64,000 bases of DNA from Polynucleobacter asymbioticus QLW-P1DMWA-1. Lineage in GTDB: Bacteria > Pseudomonadota > Gammaproteobacteria > Burkholderiales > Burkholderiaceae. The notes beneath the pieces were generated by a model, which worked only from the letters and a program-made list of their open reading frames with translations, was not told where the DNA came from and ran no database searches. Positions within the stretch are counted from its first letter, which is position 1, and every line of letters starts with the position of its first letter. Both the position numbers and the translations under genes were made by a program. This document shows positions 15,798 through 22,609 of this stretch, one piece after another. The DNA lies in contig NC_009379.1 in assembly GCF_000016345.1 (NCBI RefSeq), forward strand, positions 558,001 to 622,000. The letters run 5' to 3'.

Positions 15798-16168
15798 ATA
15801 TCAAATATGAAAACAGCCATTAAGGCACTCATTGACCCTTTATAACCTTCAGCAAAATAGGTTGTATCTATTTGGTCATTAAAAGAGTAAGGTACACCTA
15901 GGTCAAGGCTAATAACTGTTATAGCACTTGATTTTCTTAATCCTACGTAACAGTCGTCCTCTCTAGCGAATTAGAGTAGGTCTCACCCCTCCAGAACTAG
16001 TTTTTTATATAACCGCTGCTAATGCACTTCATTAGCAAGTGATTCTTCGTGGGCTTCTATTAAACGTCTTAGCTGCAGCTATAGCAGGCAAGATGCAATC
16101 CTTATTAGTTATGTTAATTAAAGTGTCCAGTTAATGGCCGCTCTATGGGCGCAAGTTGCGCTTAAAAA

Positions 16169-16906
16169 ATGGAGAGATTTATCCGCATATTTTTTTTACT
16201 GATTTTGGCCTTATTCATTTCATCTGCATCAGGCCAGACATCCAACGATGTCAACTCTACGGGAGCTAGTGCAACGAATACTTCGGTTGGGGGTGGGCAA
16301 TCTAATTTATTGGGTAGCAATATTGGTACCCAGCAAAACTCGACTAATGTTACGGGTGGGTATGGCAACGTGAATAGCAATAATCCGGGGACTACCACGG
16401 CAAAAGTTTATTCAGTTCCTACTATGTATGCTCCGGGCTTAACAGCAGCCGGTAGCGATGTCTGTCTTGGCTCTGTATCTGCATCCGGATCGATCCTGGG
16501 CTTAGGGCTTGCAGGTGGCGGCACTTACGTGGATGACAACTGTGTCTTGTTAAAGAATAGTCAGAGGATGGCAGCTTTGGGTTTTGGAAATGCAGCTGTC
16601 GTGATGATGCTGCAAAACAAGGATATAGAAAAAGCCATCAGGACATCGAGCCCAACAGTCTATTTACAAGTATCAAAGGACAGATTGGCAAACTTGCAAG
16701 CAGAGTTTGATGATGCAAAAGAGATGGGTGAATCAACTGTTGATCTTGAAGAAAAACTCATCAAAGCCAATAAAGAAGTGCGCATTATGGCTAGAAGGGT
16801 GCAAACCTCACCCGGTATGCCGGAGAAGGTGGTCGAAATTGCGCCAACAACATCAGGTGGTAAAGCTAAAACGGCCAATGACCCTAGAGAAATATTGAAT
16901 CCTTAA
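16169..16906 (+). CDS. Unknown exported protein with Asn/Gly/Ser-rich N-terminus
   Basis: The 245-residue protein has a Sec signal peptide (about 1-22, ending SASGQ), then a low-complexity N/G/S/T segment (about 23-78), a central block with two cysteines (SDVCLGSVSASGS... YVDDNCVLLKNSQ, about 95-130), and a charged coiled-coil-like region (about 150-210). The central CLGS...DDNC...LKN block reminds me of hypothetical proteins in tailed phages and conjugative regions, from memory only. It is followed after 10 bases by another exported protein, probably co-transcribed. The ribosome binding site is poor. Function unknown. Confidence 0.65.
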   Translation: MERFIRIFFLLILALFISSASGQTSNDVNSTGASATNTSVGGGQSNLLGSNIGTQQNSTNVTGGYGNVNSNNPGTTTAKVYSVPTMYAPGLTAAGSDVCLGSVSASGSILGLGLAGGGTYVDDNCVLLKNSQRMAALGFGNAAVVMMLQNKDIEKAIRTSSPTVYLQVSKDRLANLQAEFDDAKEMGESTVDLEEKLIKANKEVRIMARRVQTSPGMPEKVVEIAPTTSGGKAKTANDPREILNP

Positions 16907-16916
16907 GAAAGTACCA

Positions 16917-17669
16917 ATGAAAAAAATCCTTGTAGCCTCGCTACTTACAATTTCAGCTCTCGCATTTGCAGCGCCACCAACCGCATTTACCTTTGTGGCG
17001 CCAGCTTCAGTAGCTGTTGCACCAGCATTAACCAACTTGCTTGGTGTAGTAAATGCATTTAAAGCTGTAGGAACAGCGTTTGCTTTAGCTGATCCCGTAG
17101 CAACTGGCTTATTAGATCAAGCTGCCATCAATTTAACGCTTTCTGTTGATATTAAAAATATCGATACCTTAGCCATTAACTCTCCAGTCTATAGCAGCAC
17201 TACTGGGCAAATTACCTGGGTCAATAACTTTGCAACTTCAGTTGCATCTTCAAATGCTTGGGTTCAAACGGATATTGCTGGCTACGATACGGCTGCTAAA
17301 GCATTTCGTGATGCTGGTGGCGCATACGCGGTAACCGCAATCATGACTGGCGGATCTGGTGTAAATAAGCTGCTGTCGGCAATTGATGGCACAACACGAA
17401 CGGTCAATGGCGCCAGCTATATTCCCGATAGTTCATTCAATACTCTAGTTACAAGTTTTAATACAGACTTAACAGTAACTCAAAAAATAGCTGACCTGGG
17501 AACGGCAGCCACTGCTTTAACTGCTATTCAAACCCAAGGGTCTGCTATGGATATTGCTGGGGCGGTAGCTGTCACCACTTTAAATACTTTGGTTTTGCCT
17601 GCAGCTGGTAAGAATTCTGCATCGTATAGCACTCTTAACTCCTTGTTGCTATACAACGCTTTACAGTAA
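16917..17669 (+). CDS. Unknown exported Ala/Thr-rich protein
   Basis: The 250-residue product has a short Sec signal peptide (about 1-18, ending ALAFA). The mature part is rich in Ala, Thr, Val and Asn, poor in charged residues, and lacks cysteine, which suggests a secreted or surface-layer/pilin-like structural protein rather than an enzyme. It shares a likely transcript with the upstream gene and ends before a GGCCCG-CTT-CGGGCC hairpin (17687-17701). No family recognised. Confidence 0.6.
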   Translation: MKKILVASLLTISALAFAAPPTAFTFVAPASVAVAPALTNLLGVVNAFKAVGTAFALADPVATGLLDQAAINLTLSVDIKNIDTLAINSPVYSSTTGQITWVNNFATSVASSNAWVQTDIAGYDTAAKAFRDAGGAYAVTAIMTGGSGVNKLLSAIDGTTRTVNGASYIPDSSFNTLVTSFNTDLTVTQKIADLGTAATALTAIQTQGSAMDIAGAVAVTTLNTLVLPAAGKNSASYSTLNSLLLYNALQ

Positions 17670-17941
17670 CGGCAATTGTTGACGAAGGCCCGCTTCGGGC
17701 CGTTAGTTGCCTTTAGCTATCCATATATGAAATGTCGGTTAACCCGACAGCCGTCGCGTTTAGAGATGCTCAGTCTCTTCCGGCGTAGTCTATCCCCACT
17801 CGAAACGTCCATTAGATCATCTATTCCGTCCATACAGTGGCCAATACATTCCATCCACCAAAAAGAAAAGGGACCACATTTCTGTGATCCCTTTGTATAA
17901 CTGGTGGGTCGGGCGAGATTCGAACTCGCGACCAACGGTGT
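17670..17941. other. Intergenic region ending in duplicated tRNA-Lys tail
   Basis: These 272 bases hold a GGCCCG/CGGGCC hairpin (17687-17701) and a second 6-base-stem hairpin (17733-17749). The 78-base block at 17861-17938 repeats the tRNA-Lys terminator plus 3' end. No gene is seen. Confidence 0.6.
17861..17938 (-). repeat. 78-base direct repeat: tRNA-Lys terminator plus 3' end, truncated copy
   Basis: Identical to 22407-22484 except for three adjacent substitutions in the spacer between terminator and CCA end. Positions 17902-17938 equal the last 37 bases of tRNA-Lys on the minus strand; the match stops inside the anticodon arm. This is the form expected for an attachment-site duplicate left by an element that inserted at the tRNA 3' end. 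No integrase gene lies between the copies. Confidence 0.85.
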
Positions 17942-18139
17942 TTAGGCTGTAAGTTGACGCTGTTTGATGAGTTCTGCAGCAGGGATCCGCACTATCTTGC
18001 CATTAATTGTGGTCACGATTGCGGTATTGGTTTGGATTGCCAAGTCTATCGCTGCTTTTCTAGCACGTTTAATAGCGAAGTAGGAGCCTGATATATCAGG
18101 ATCTGGTGAATTGAGGATATCTGGAGTTGGAATAATCAT
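17942..18139 (-). CDS. Small conserved protein, third gene of the VbhA-like/zeta module
   Basis: The 65-residue protein opens MIIPTPDILNSPDPD and ends with a short beta-rich part (IDLAIQTNTAIVTTINGKIV). It starts 2 bases after the kinase gene stop and so is surely in the same transcript. Its stop codon lies 4 bases from the truncated tRNA-Lys tail, meaning the module runs right up to the repeat. I have no named family. It may be an accessory to, or a second regulator of, the kinase. Confidence 0.65.
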   Translation of the reverse strand: MIIPTPDILNSPDPDISGSYFAIKRARKAAIDLAIQTNTAIVTTINGKIVRIPAAELIKQRQLTA

Positions 18140-18141
18140 TT

Positions 18142-18660
18142 CTAGCCTTGAGCAATCTTTTCTAATTCAGTTAAATCACCATCAAGCAATACCCATGAGT
18201 TTACAGCTTTTTGATACTTTGGGAGATTCTCTAATCCTGCTCGATAGCGCCTACGAATGACTTCTTCAGGAATATTGTGTCCGCCCTGTGCAACTCGCTC
18301 TGCTACTCGAGAGATGGCTAATTCAGGAGAACTTAGGGCAATAAACCAGAGCTTAATTGTGTAGCCCAAGTCTTTCCACTCTTGAATGCGTTGTAGATAA
18401 TGGGTGCCGGATAACGTGGTTTCAAATGCAAAACTTTCACCTGCTTTGGTGTATTCATCCAACTCATTGAGCATCAAGCGAGCCGCCTTGAATGCAACAG
18501 ATTCAGGATTAAATGGTGCCAAACCAGCCGCTATAAGATCAGCATTAATAAAACGAAATGTATGAGCTTCTTGCGGTAAGAAGTTTTTGGCAAAAGTAGT
18601 TTTACCAGCTCCATTAGGTCCTGCAATGATGATAATTTTTTTATTTATTCCGGACATCAT
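18142..18660 (-). CDS. Zeta-toxin-like P-loop kinase
   Basis: The 172-residue protein has Walker A GPNGAGKTT (residues 14-22, Lys20) and the INADLIA segment with Asp41. It also has FAFETTLSG, and the C-terminal basic motif RVAERVAQGGHNIPEEVIRR typical of zeta-toxin/PezT-like kinases. Known zeta toxins phosphorylate UDP-N-acetyl sugars and block cell-wall synthesis; this shorter subgroup may act on another substrate. Its ATG overlaps the stop of the upstream VbhA-like gene (ATGA). No epsilon or PezA antitoxin is present. The kinase fold is certain; toxicity is inferred from family and context. Confidence 0.85.
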   Translation of the reverse strand: MMSGINKKIIIIAGPNGAGKTTFAKNFLPQEAHTFRFINADLIAAGLAPFNPESVAFKAARLMLNELDEYTKAGESFAFETTLSGTHYLQRIQEWKDLGYTIKLWFIALSSPELAISRVAERVAQGGHNIPEEVIRRRYRAGLENLPKYQKAVNSWVLLDGDLTELEKIAQG

Positions 18661-18854
18661 CCGCGTCGTAGCGTGACATAGCGTTGTTTAGTTTCTTCCA
18701 ATATTTGCGCAATACTCTTTTTGCCGGCAACGTAATCAGTGAGGTTTTGCTCTAACTGCTTGGTTGGAACGATGCCTTCAATCCGAGCAGAAGCCACAGC
18801 ATTAGAAACGTTGTATTGGCGGGTTTGAGATTGGGTGGCAAACTTAGTTGGCAT
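18657..18854 (-). CDS. VbhA-like small antitoxin (Fic-inhibitory motif) next to a kinase
   Basis: The 65-residue protein has the antitoxin VbhA pattern: NAVASARIEG then about 15 residues, then YVAGKKSIAQILEETKQRY. Residues 22-27, SARIEG, fit the Fic-inhibition motif (S/T)xxxE(G/N). In known systems VbhA-type proteins block Fic AMP-transferases by inserting this Glu into the ATP site, yet here the partner is a zeta-like kinase and no fic gene is in the window. It is the first gene of the three-gene unit and overlaps the kinase gene by 4 bases. Confidence 0.75.
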   Translation of the reverse strand: MPTKFATQSQTRQYNVSNAVASARIEGIVPTKQLEQNLTDYVAGKKSIAQILEETKQRYVTLRRG

Positions 18855-18871
18855 GTACCTATTTTAGTAGA

Positions 18872-18908
18872 TTTAGGGCTGATTTTCTAGTCAAAAAATA
18901 GCCCTAAA
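18872..18908. promoter_or_regulatory. Inverted repeat upstream of the VbhA-like gene
   Basis: TTTAGGGCT (18872-18880) and AGCCCTAAA (18900-18908), perfect 9-base arms 19 bases apart, 17 bases upstream of the first codon of the module. Suits an autoregulatory operator or a leader hairpin. Confidence 0.5.
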
Positions 18909-18949
18909 ACAGGGTTTAAAGAGCTATTTAGAAGGATGATGCAGTCAAT

Positions 18950-18975
18950 AAAAAAGCCCCGCAGAAGCGAGGCTT
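18950..18975 (-). terminator. Minus-strand terminator beside tRNA-tail scar
   Basis: On the minus strand GCCTCGC-TTCT-GCGGGGC followed by TTTTTT. It lies just beyond the tRNA-like 3' end at 18984 and would also end transcription of the D-glycerate dehydrogenase gene. Confidence 0.8.
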
Positions 18976-18983
18976 AGTATTGC

Positions 18984-19013
18984 TGGTGGGTCGGGAGAGA
19001 TTCGAACCTCGCC
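18984..19013 (-). repeat. tRNA-Lys-like 3'-end scar
   Basis: The plus strand TGGTGGGTCGGGAGAGATTC then GAACCTCGCC matches the tRNA-Lys 3' end (22448 onward) except for one substitution and one extra base; the rest of the tRNA is gone. It keeps the CCA end and has its own terminator. Together with 17902 and 22448 it makes three tRNA-Lys-like tails in a row in 4.6 kb. Confidence 0.7.
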
Positions 19014-19030
19014 ATAAGCTACCTAAAAAT

Positions 19031-20011
19031 TTATTTTTTTAAGACCTCAGGATTAATGCAGGTAATTGGAGCTTTTCCATTGAGTACTGCTAAAACGTTA
19101 TCAGTCACGATTTTGCCCATCGCTAGTCTCGTATCAAGGGTAGCAGAGGCGATATGCGGAACAATAACAACATTGTCCAATTGATCAAGTCCCTCAGCCA
19201 GCTTTGGTTCGTCCTCAAAGACGTCAAGTCCAGCACCCCAAATTACCTTATTGCGAAGTGCTTCGACTAATTCTTTCTCGTTTACGAGCGGACCACGCGC
19301 TGCATTAATGAGAATAGCGCTAGGTTTCATTTGGGATAATTCTTTTGCTCCAATGTAGTATTTTGTTTCCGGAGTTAAAGGCAGGTGGATTGAGAGAAAG
19401 TCTGACTCTTTTAGGAGGGTCTCCTTATCCACAAAGGTAGCTCCATGATCTTTCTCAAAATCGAAGTTACGTTGTTCGTTGGTATATATAACCTTCATAT
19501 CAAAAGCCGCTGCTTTTCTAGCAAACATCGTACCAATTCTGCCCAAGCCGGCGATACCGAGAGTTTTGCCGTCCACATCTTGGCCGATAAATGTCATTGG
19601 GGACCAGCCTTTCCATTTACCCTCGCGAACGTAGCGCTCTGATTCTGAAATACGTTTTGCAGTAGCCAACAGGAGAGCCCAAGCATGGGTGGCGGTTGCC
19701 TTATCCAAAACACCGGGGGTATTGGTCATGATGACACCGCGTTTTGTGGCTGCATCTAGATTGAAGTTGTTAAAACCAACAGCGTAGTTGGCGATAATCT
19801 TACATTGCGGCCCTGCTGCATCGAGGATTTCGGCATCAACGTTATCTGTTAATAGGGTGATCACCGCATCACGGCCCTTAACAGCATTCATGAGTTCTTC
19901 GCGAGTTAAAGCGCGATCATGAGGATTAACTTCAACATCACAGGTCTTTCTTAGCTCGGCAATAGTTTGTTCGGGAATACTGCGTGTGATGTATACATTT
20001 GGTTTAGACAT
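19031..20011 (-). CDS. D-glycerate dehydrogenase / glyoxylate-hydroxypyruvate reductase
   Basis: The 326-residue protein belongs to the D-2-hydroxyacid dehydrogenases. The NAD(P)-binding motif GIAGLGRIG is central, and the catalytic Arg (NAARGPLVNE), Glu (DVFEDEP) and His (VPHIASAT) are all present. It reduces glyoxylate or hydroxypyruvate to glycolate or D-glycerate. It sits with a KdgT-type permease and a tartronate-semialdehyde reductase, both of which feed the glycerate pool. A perfect hairpin separates it from kdgT, so it may have its own promoter. Confidence 0.88.
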   Translation of the reverse strand: MSKPNVYITRSIPEQTIAELRKTCDVEVNPHDRALTREELMNAVKGRDAVITLLTDNVDAEILDAAGPQCKIIANYAVGFNNFNLDAATKRGVIMTNTPGVLDKATATHAWALLLATAKRISESERYVREGKWKGWSPMTFIGQDVDGKTLGIAGLGRIGTMFARKAAAFDMKVIYTNEQRNFDFEKDHGATFVDKETLLKESDFLSIHLPLTPETKYYIGAKELSQMKPSAILINAARGPLVNEKELVEALRNKVIWGAGLDVFEDEPKLAEGLDQLDNVVIVPHIASATLDTRLAMGKIVTDNVLAVLNGKAPITCINPEVLKK

Positions 20012-20024
20012 TTCAAATTCCTAA

Positions 20025-20055
20025 TAAAAAAGTGCAAAACAAAATGTTTTGCACT
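20025..20055 (-). terminator. Terminator between kdgT and the dehydrogenase gene
   Basis: A perfect 10-base stem, AGTGCAAAAC / GTTTTGCACT, with a 5-base loop and, on the minus strand, a following TTTTTTATT. It would end the kdgT transcript. Confidence 0.8.
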
Positions 20056-20093
20056 AGATAAAACCACCTTAAAACAGAGGTGACTGCTAAAGC

Positions 20094-21035
20094 TTAATTC
20101 CCACCATTTTTGCGCTTATTTTTATTATAAATAAAGGCAGTCAATAGCGGAGTAAGTACGGCAGTAACAATCACTGATGCGGCAACTTGTACGGTGGCGA
20201 TTGGCGCAATTGCAGCAAAAGTTGGATCTGCTAATGCGACTGCTTGTGGCGTGCCGGTAGCATTACCAGCTGTGCTTGACGCTGCAGCACCAGCAACACC
20301 AGAGCCACCTAATAGGCGGTCAGCTAGGATGCACACAATGCCGGTAAGCACTAATACAGTAATTCCTAAGAGAATACCTGGCAGACCTGCTGTAAGCACC
20401 GCAGAAAGGTTGATGCCTTGTCCAAGCGTGAATGCCATAAATGGAACAATGATTGGCTCATGAGCGCCAAAGAAGTCACGCAAGTCTTTATCTAGGTTTC
20501 CAAGTAATGCACCCGCAAGAATCGGGGCAATTACTGAGAACATGGTCATCCAAGGGATAACGGCTAAACCTGCGCCAACCAATACCAGCATGGTCAGGAA
20601 GGGACCGGTTTCAATACTTTGTGGGACATAAGTGCCCGCATCTTCCTTATTACCAAACGTGCTGGTCAACGCCAAGAACATGCCGCCATTGGTGTCATTC
20701 ATAGCTGCCAATACGGCCAGGGTTGTGAGACCCAAAACATCCCCATTAAAGAAATGAGCAATACCGAGTGCCACTGCAATTGCAATACCCACCTTGGCAA
20801 ACATAATTCCAAAGCCACGCTTAAGCATTGTTGGAGCAGCATTGAGCGTCATTTTTGTACCAACGGTGAAGAGGTACATTGCTAAAAAGGTTGGATAACC
20901 TTGGTTTGTTAGTGCTTGGGTAAAACCTCCAATTTTTAAAGCATTTGGAGCAAATGTATTTAGGAGCATCCCAATAAATAGGGGTACAACCATGATTCCG
21001 CCGGGAACTTTATTAATTGCTTGATAAATTTTCAT
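20094..21035 (-). CDS. 2-keto-3-deoxygluconate permease (KdgT family)
   Basis: The 313-residue membrane protein opens MKIYQAINKVPGGIMVVPLF, the standard KdgT start, and has about ten hydrophobic segments with the family's NDTNGGMFLAL and GTYVPQSIETGP motifs. E. coli KdgT takes up 2-keto-3-deoxygluconate with protons. ATG 21035 is chosen since AAAAGGT stands 5 bases before it and homologues start there; a further 16 codons upstream are open but unlikely. With GarR and the dehydrogenase nearby, its substrate could instead be a small hydroxy-acid; this is not settled by sequence. Confidence 0.85.
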   Translation of the reverse strand: MKIYQAINKVPGGIMVVPLFIGMLLNTFAPNALKIGGFTQALTNQGYPTFLAMYLFTVGTKMTLNAAPTMLKRGFGIMFAKVGIAIAVALGIAHFFNGDVLGLTTLAVLAAMNDTNGGMFLALTSTFGNKEDAGTYVPQSIETGPFLTMLVLVGAGLAVIPWMTMFSVIAPILAGALLGNLDKDLRDFFGAHEPIIVPFMAFTLGQGINLSAVLTAGLPGILLGITVLVLTGIVCILADRLLGGSGVAGAAASSTAGNATGTPQAVALADPTFAAIAPIATVQVAASVIVTAVLTPLLTAFIYNKNKRKNGGN

Positions 21036-21330
21036 GTTTACCTTTTCTGGTGTGATTTGTCTCGGGGTCTCAAAAGAGCCCATTTTTATGTTTTTCTACG
21101 AATACAGTTACGCTTGCAAATTCACTAATCATTAGATCAAGTGATGTCGAAATAATCTATTGATATAGGTCAAAAGTAAGAGAAAACACCTAGAAATTAG
21201 GCAAATCAGCCCTGAGGCGAACTGATATTCTTTTTAATACAATAAAGCTATGGGGGCGCCATAAGCGCTAGCGCCTCAATCAATATTAAAAAACGAGACA
21301 GCGCGCTAATAAAAGATAGGTTAATCACTG
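21036..21330. other. Divergent promoter region kdgT / garR
   Basis: These 295 bases (including the open but probably untranslated stretch before kdgT) separate two divergent genes of one pathway. I see no clear operator or sigma-54 site; a loose TCACT...AGTGA pair lies near 21120-21145. Confidence 0.35.
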
Positions 21331-22230
21331 ATGAGTAAGTTAAAACTAGGTTTTATCGGGTTGGGTATTATGGGCGCCCCTATGGCATCGCACTTAATGG
21401 CCGCTGGCCATGCGCTATTTATTAATACCCGCAGCAAGGTGCCAGAAGAGTTGGCTAATAGCGCCGCTGTTGTTTGCGCAACTCCAGCAGAAGTAGCGAA
21501 AATGGCTGACATTATCTTTACGATGGTGCCTGATACACCAGATGTTGAGAAAGTACTTTTTGGTGAGCATGGAGTTGCTCATGGTTTGTCTAAGGGCAAG
21601 ATTGTTGTTGATATGAGTTCAATCTCTCCAATTGCCACCAAGGATTTTGCAAAAAAGATTAATGCTCTTGGGTGTGAATATCTGGATGCCCCTGTTTCAG
21701 GAGGTCAGGTAGGTGCAAAGGGCGGTACCTTGACCATCATGGTCGGTGGCAAAGAGTCTGTATTCCAGACAGTCAAGCCTATGTTTGATCTGATGGGTAA
21801 AAATATTACTTTGGTTGGTGACAATGGCGCAGGCCAGGTTACTAAAGTAGCCAATCAAATTATTGTTGCACTGAATATTGAGGCTGTAGCCGAGGCCTTG
21901 TTGTTTGCTTCCAAGGCCGGCGCAGATCCTGCTCGAGTTCGTGAGGCCCTGATGGGCGGTTTTGCTAGCTCTAAAATTTTAGAGGTGCATGCTGAGCGCA
22001 TGATCAAGAGAACATTCGATCCTGGTTTTAGGATTGAGTTACATCAAAAGGATTTAAATTTAGCGCTTAATAGTGCAAGAGCTCTGGGAGTTTCTTTACC
22101 TAATACTGCTAATGCTCAAGAATTATTTAATTCCTGTTTGGCATATGGTGGTAAGGCCTGGGATCACTCTGCAATGGTCAAGGCTCTGGAAAAGCTTGCA
22201 AATTTCGAAGTTGGTCAGAAAGCTACCTAA
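21331..22230 (+). CDS. garR: Tartronate-semialdehyde reductase (2-hydroxy-3-oxopropionate reductase)
   Basis: The 299-residue protein is a beta-hydroxyacid dehydrogenase. The N-terminal dinucleotide fold GFIGLGIMGAPMA (residues 7-19), the substrate loop DAPVSGGQVGAKGGTL, and the catalytic Lys in GQVTKVANQ are intact. It reduces tartronate semialdehyde to D-glycerate. Its last 126 bases and terminator are duplicated at 8451-8642. It lies directly beside tRNA-Lys and is divergent from kdgT. Confidence 0.9.
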   Translation: MSKLKLGFIGLGIMGAPMASHLMAAGHALFINTRSKVPEELANSAAVVCATPAEVAKMADIIFTMVPDTPDVEKVLFGEHGVAHGLSKGKIVVDMSSISPIATKDFAKKINALGCEYLDAPVSGGQVGAKGGTLTIMVGGKESVFQTVKPMFDLMGKNITLVGDNGAGQVTKVANQIIVALNIEAVAEALLFASKAGADPARVREALMGGFASSKILEVHAERMIKRTFDPGFRIELHQKDLNLALNSARALGVSLPNTANAQELFNSCLAYGGKAWDHSAMVKALEKLANFEVGQKAT

Positions 22231-22266
22231 AGCAATTCTTTCTATTTAAGAAGTGCATAACGTTAA

Positions 22267-22294
22267 AAAACCTCATCAGAAATGATGAGGTTTT
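22267..22294 (+). terminator. garR terminator
   Basis: AAAACCTCATC-AGAAAT-GATGAGGTTTT, an 11-base perfect stem, 37 bases after the garR stop. A near copy is at 8614-8642. Confidence 0.85.
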
Positions 22295-22406
22295 AATTTG
22301 ACCAAATAGGATTTTTTTACAGATGCGTTGGCGATATTACTGTGCATTCTTAAAAAATACCGATTCTTGGTCGGACCTCACGGTGACTGCCGCATTCCAA
22401 ACAGAC

Positions 22407-22437
22407 AAAAGAAAAGGGACCACATTTCTGTGATCCC
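22407..22437 (-). terminator. tRNA-Lys terminator
   Basis: On the minus strand AGGGATCACAG-AAA-TGTGGTCCCT then TTTCTTTT, 10 bases beyond the CCA end. Part of the 78-base block repeated at 17861-17938. Confidence 0.8.
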
Positions 22438-22447
22438 TCGATATAAC

Positions 22448-22523
22448 TGGTGGGTCGGGCGAGATTCGAACTCGCGACCAACGGATTAAAAGTCCGCTGC
22501 TCTACCGACTGAGCTACCGACCC
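22448..22523 (-). tRNA. tRNA-Lys (UUU)
   Basis: The 76-base minus-strand gene with encoded CCA has a 7-bp acceptor stem GGGTCGG / CCGACCC, anticodon loop CTTTTAA giving anticodon TTT, and a perfect T stem GCGAG / CTCGC around TTCGAAT. Its 3' end plus terminator are duplicated 4.5 kb away at 17861, so it looks like the intact side of an insertion hot spot. Confidence 0.97.
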
Positions 22524-22609
22524 AGTAAGCCCCAAATTATAGCAAGAAGTTTATTGACCTTCCTTGGTGCTGGCTGGTCTGCCCCTCAGCCCTTGTAATT
22601 ACAAGTTCG

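Larger units (their letters stand above)
15602..16168. other. 567-base gene-free region with terminator, repeat and a coding remnant
   Basis: It contains a tRNA-end-like stretch on the plus strand (about 15655-15690), a strong terminator (15693-15716), a repeat copy (15713-15797) and, on the minus strand, 15970-15794, an open frame of 58 codons without a start codon that reads like protein (for example LGVPYSFNDQIDTTYFAEGY). The stop of that frame lies inside the repeat. The rest (15971-16168) shows nothing I can name. Confidence 0.45.

Noticed and set aside
17902-17938. A second tRNA-Lys gene
   Set aside because: Only the 3' half matches; the D arm, acceptor 5' strand and most of the anticodon arm are missing.
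17902-22523. Active integrative element or prophage
   Set aside because: The repeat-bounded segment has no integrase, recombinase, replication or structural phage gene.
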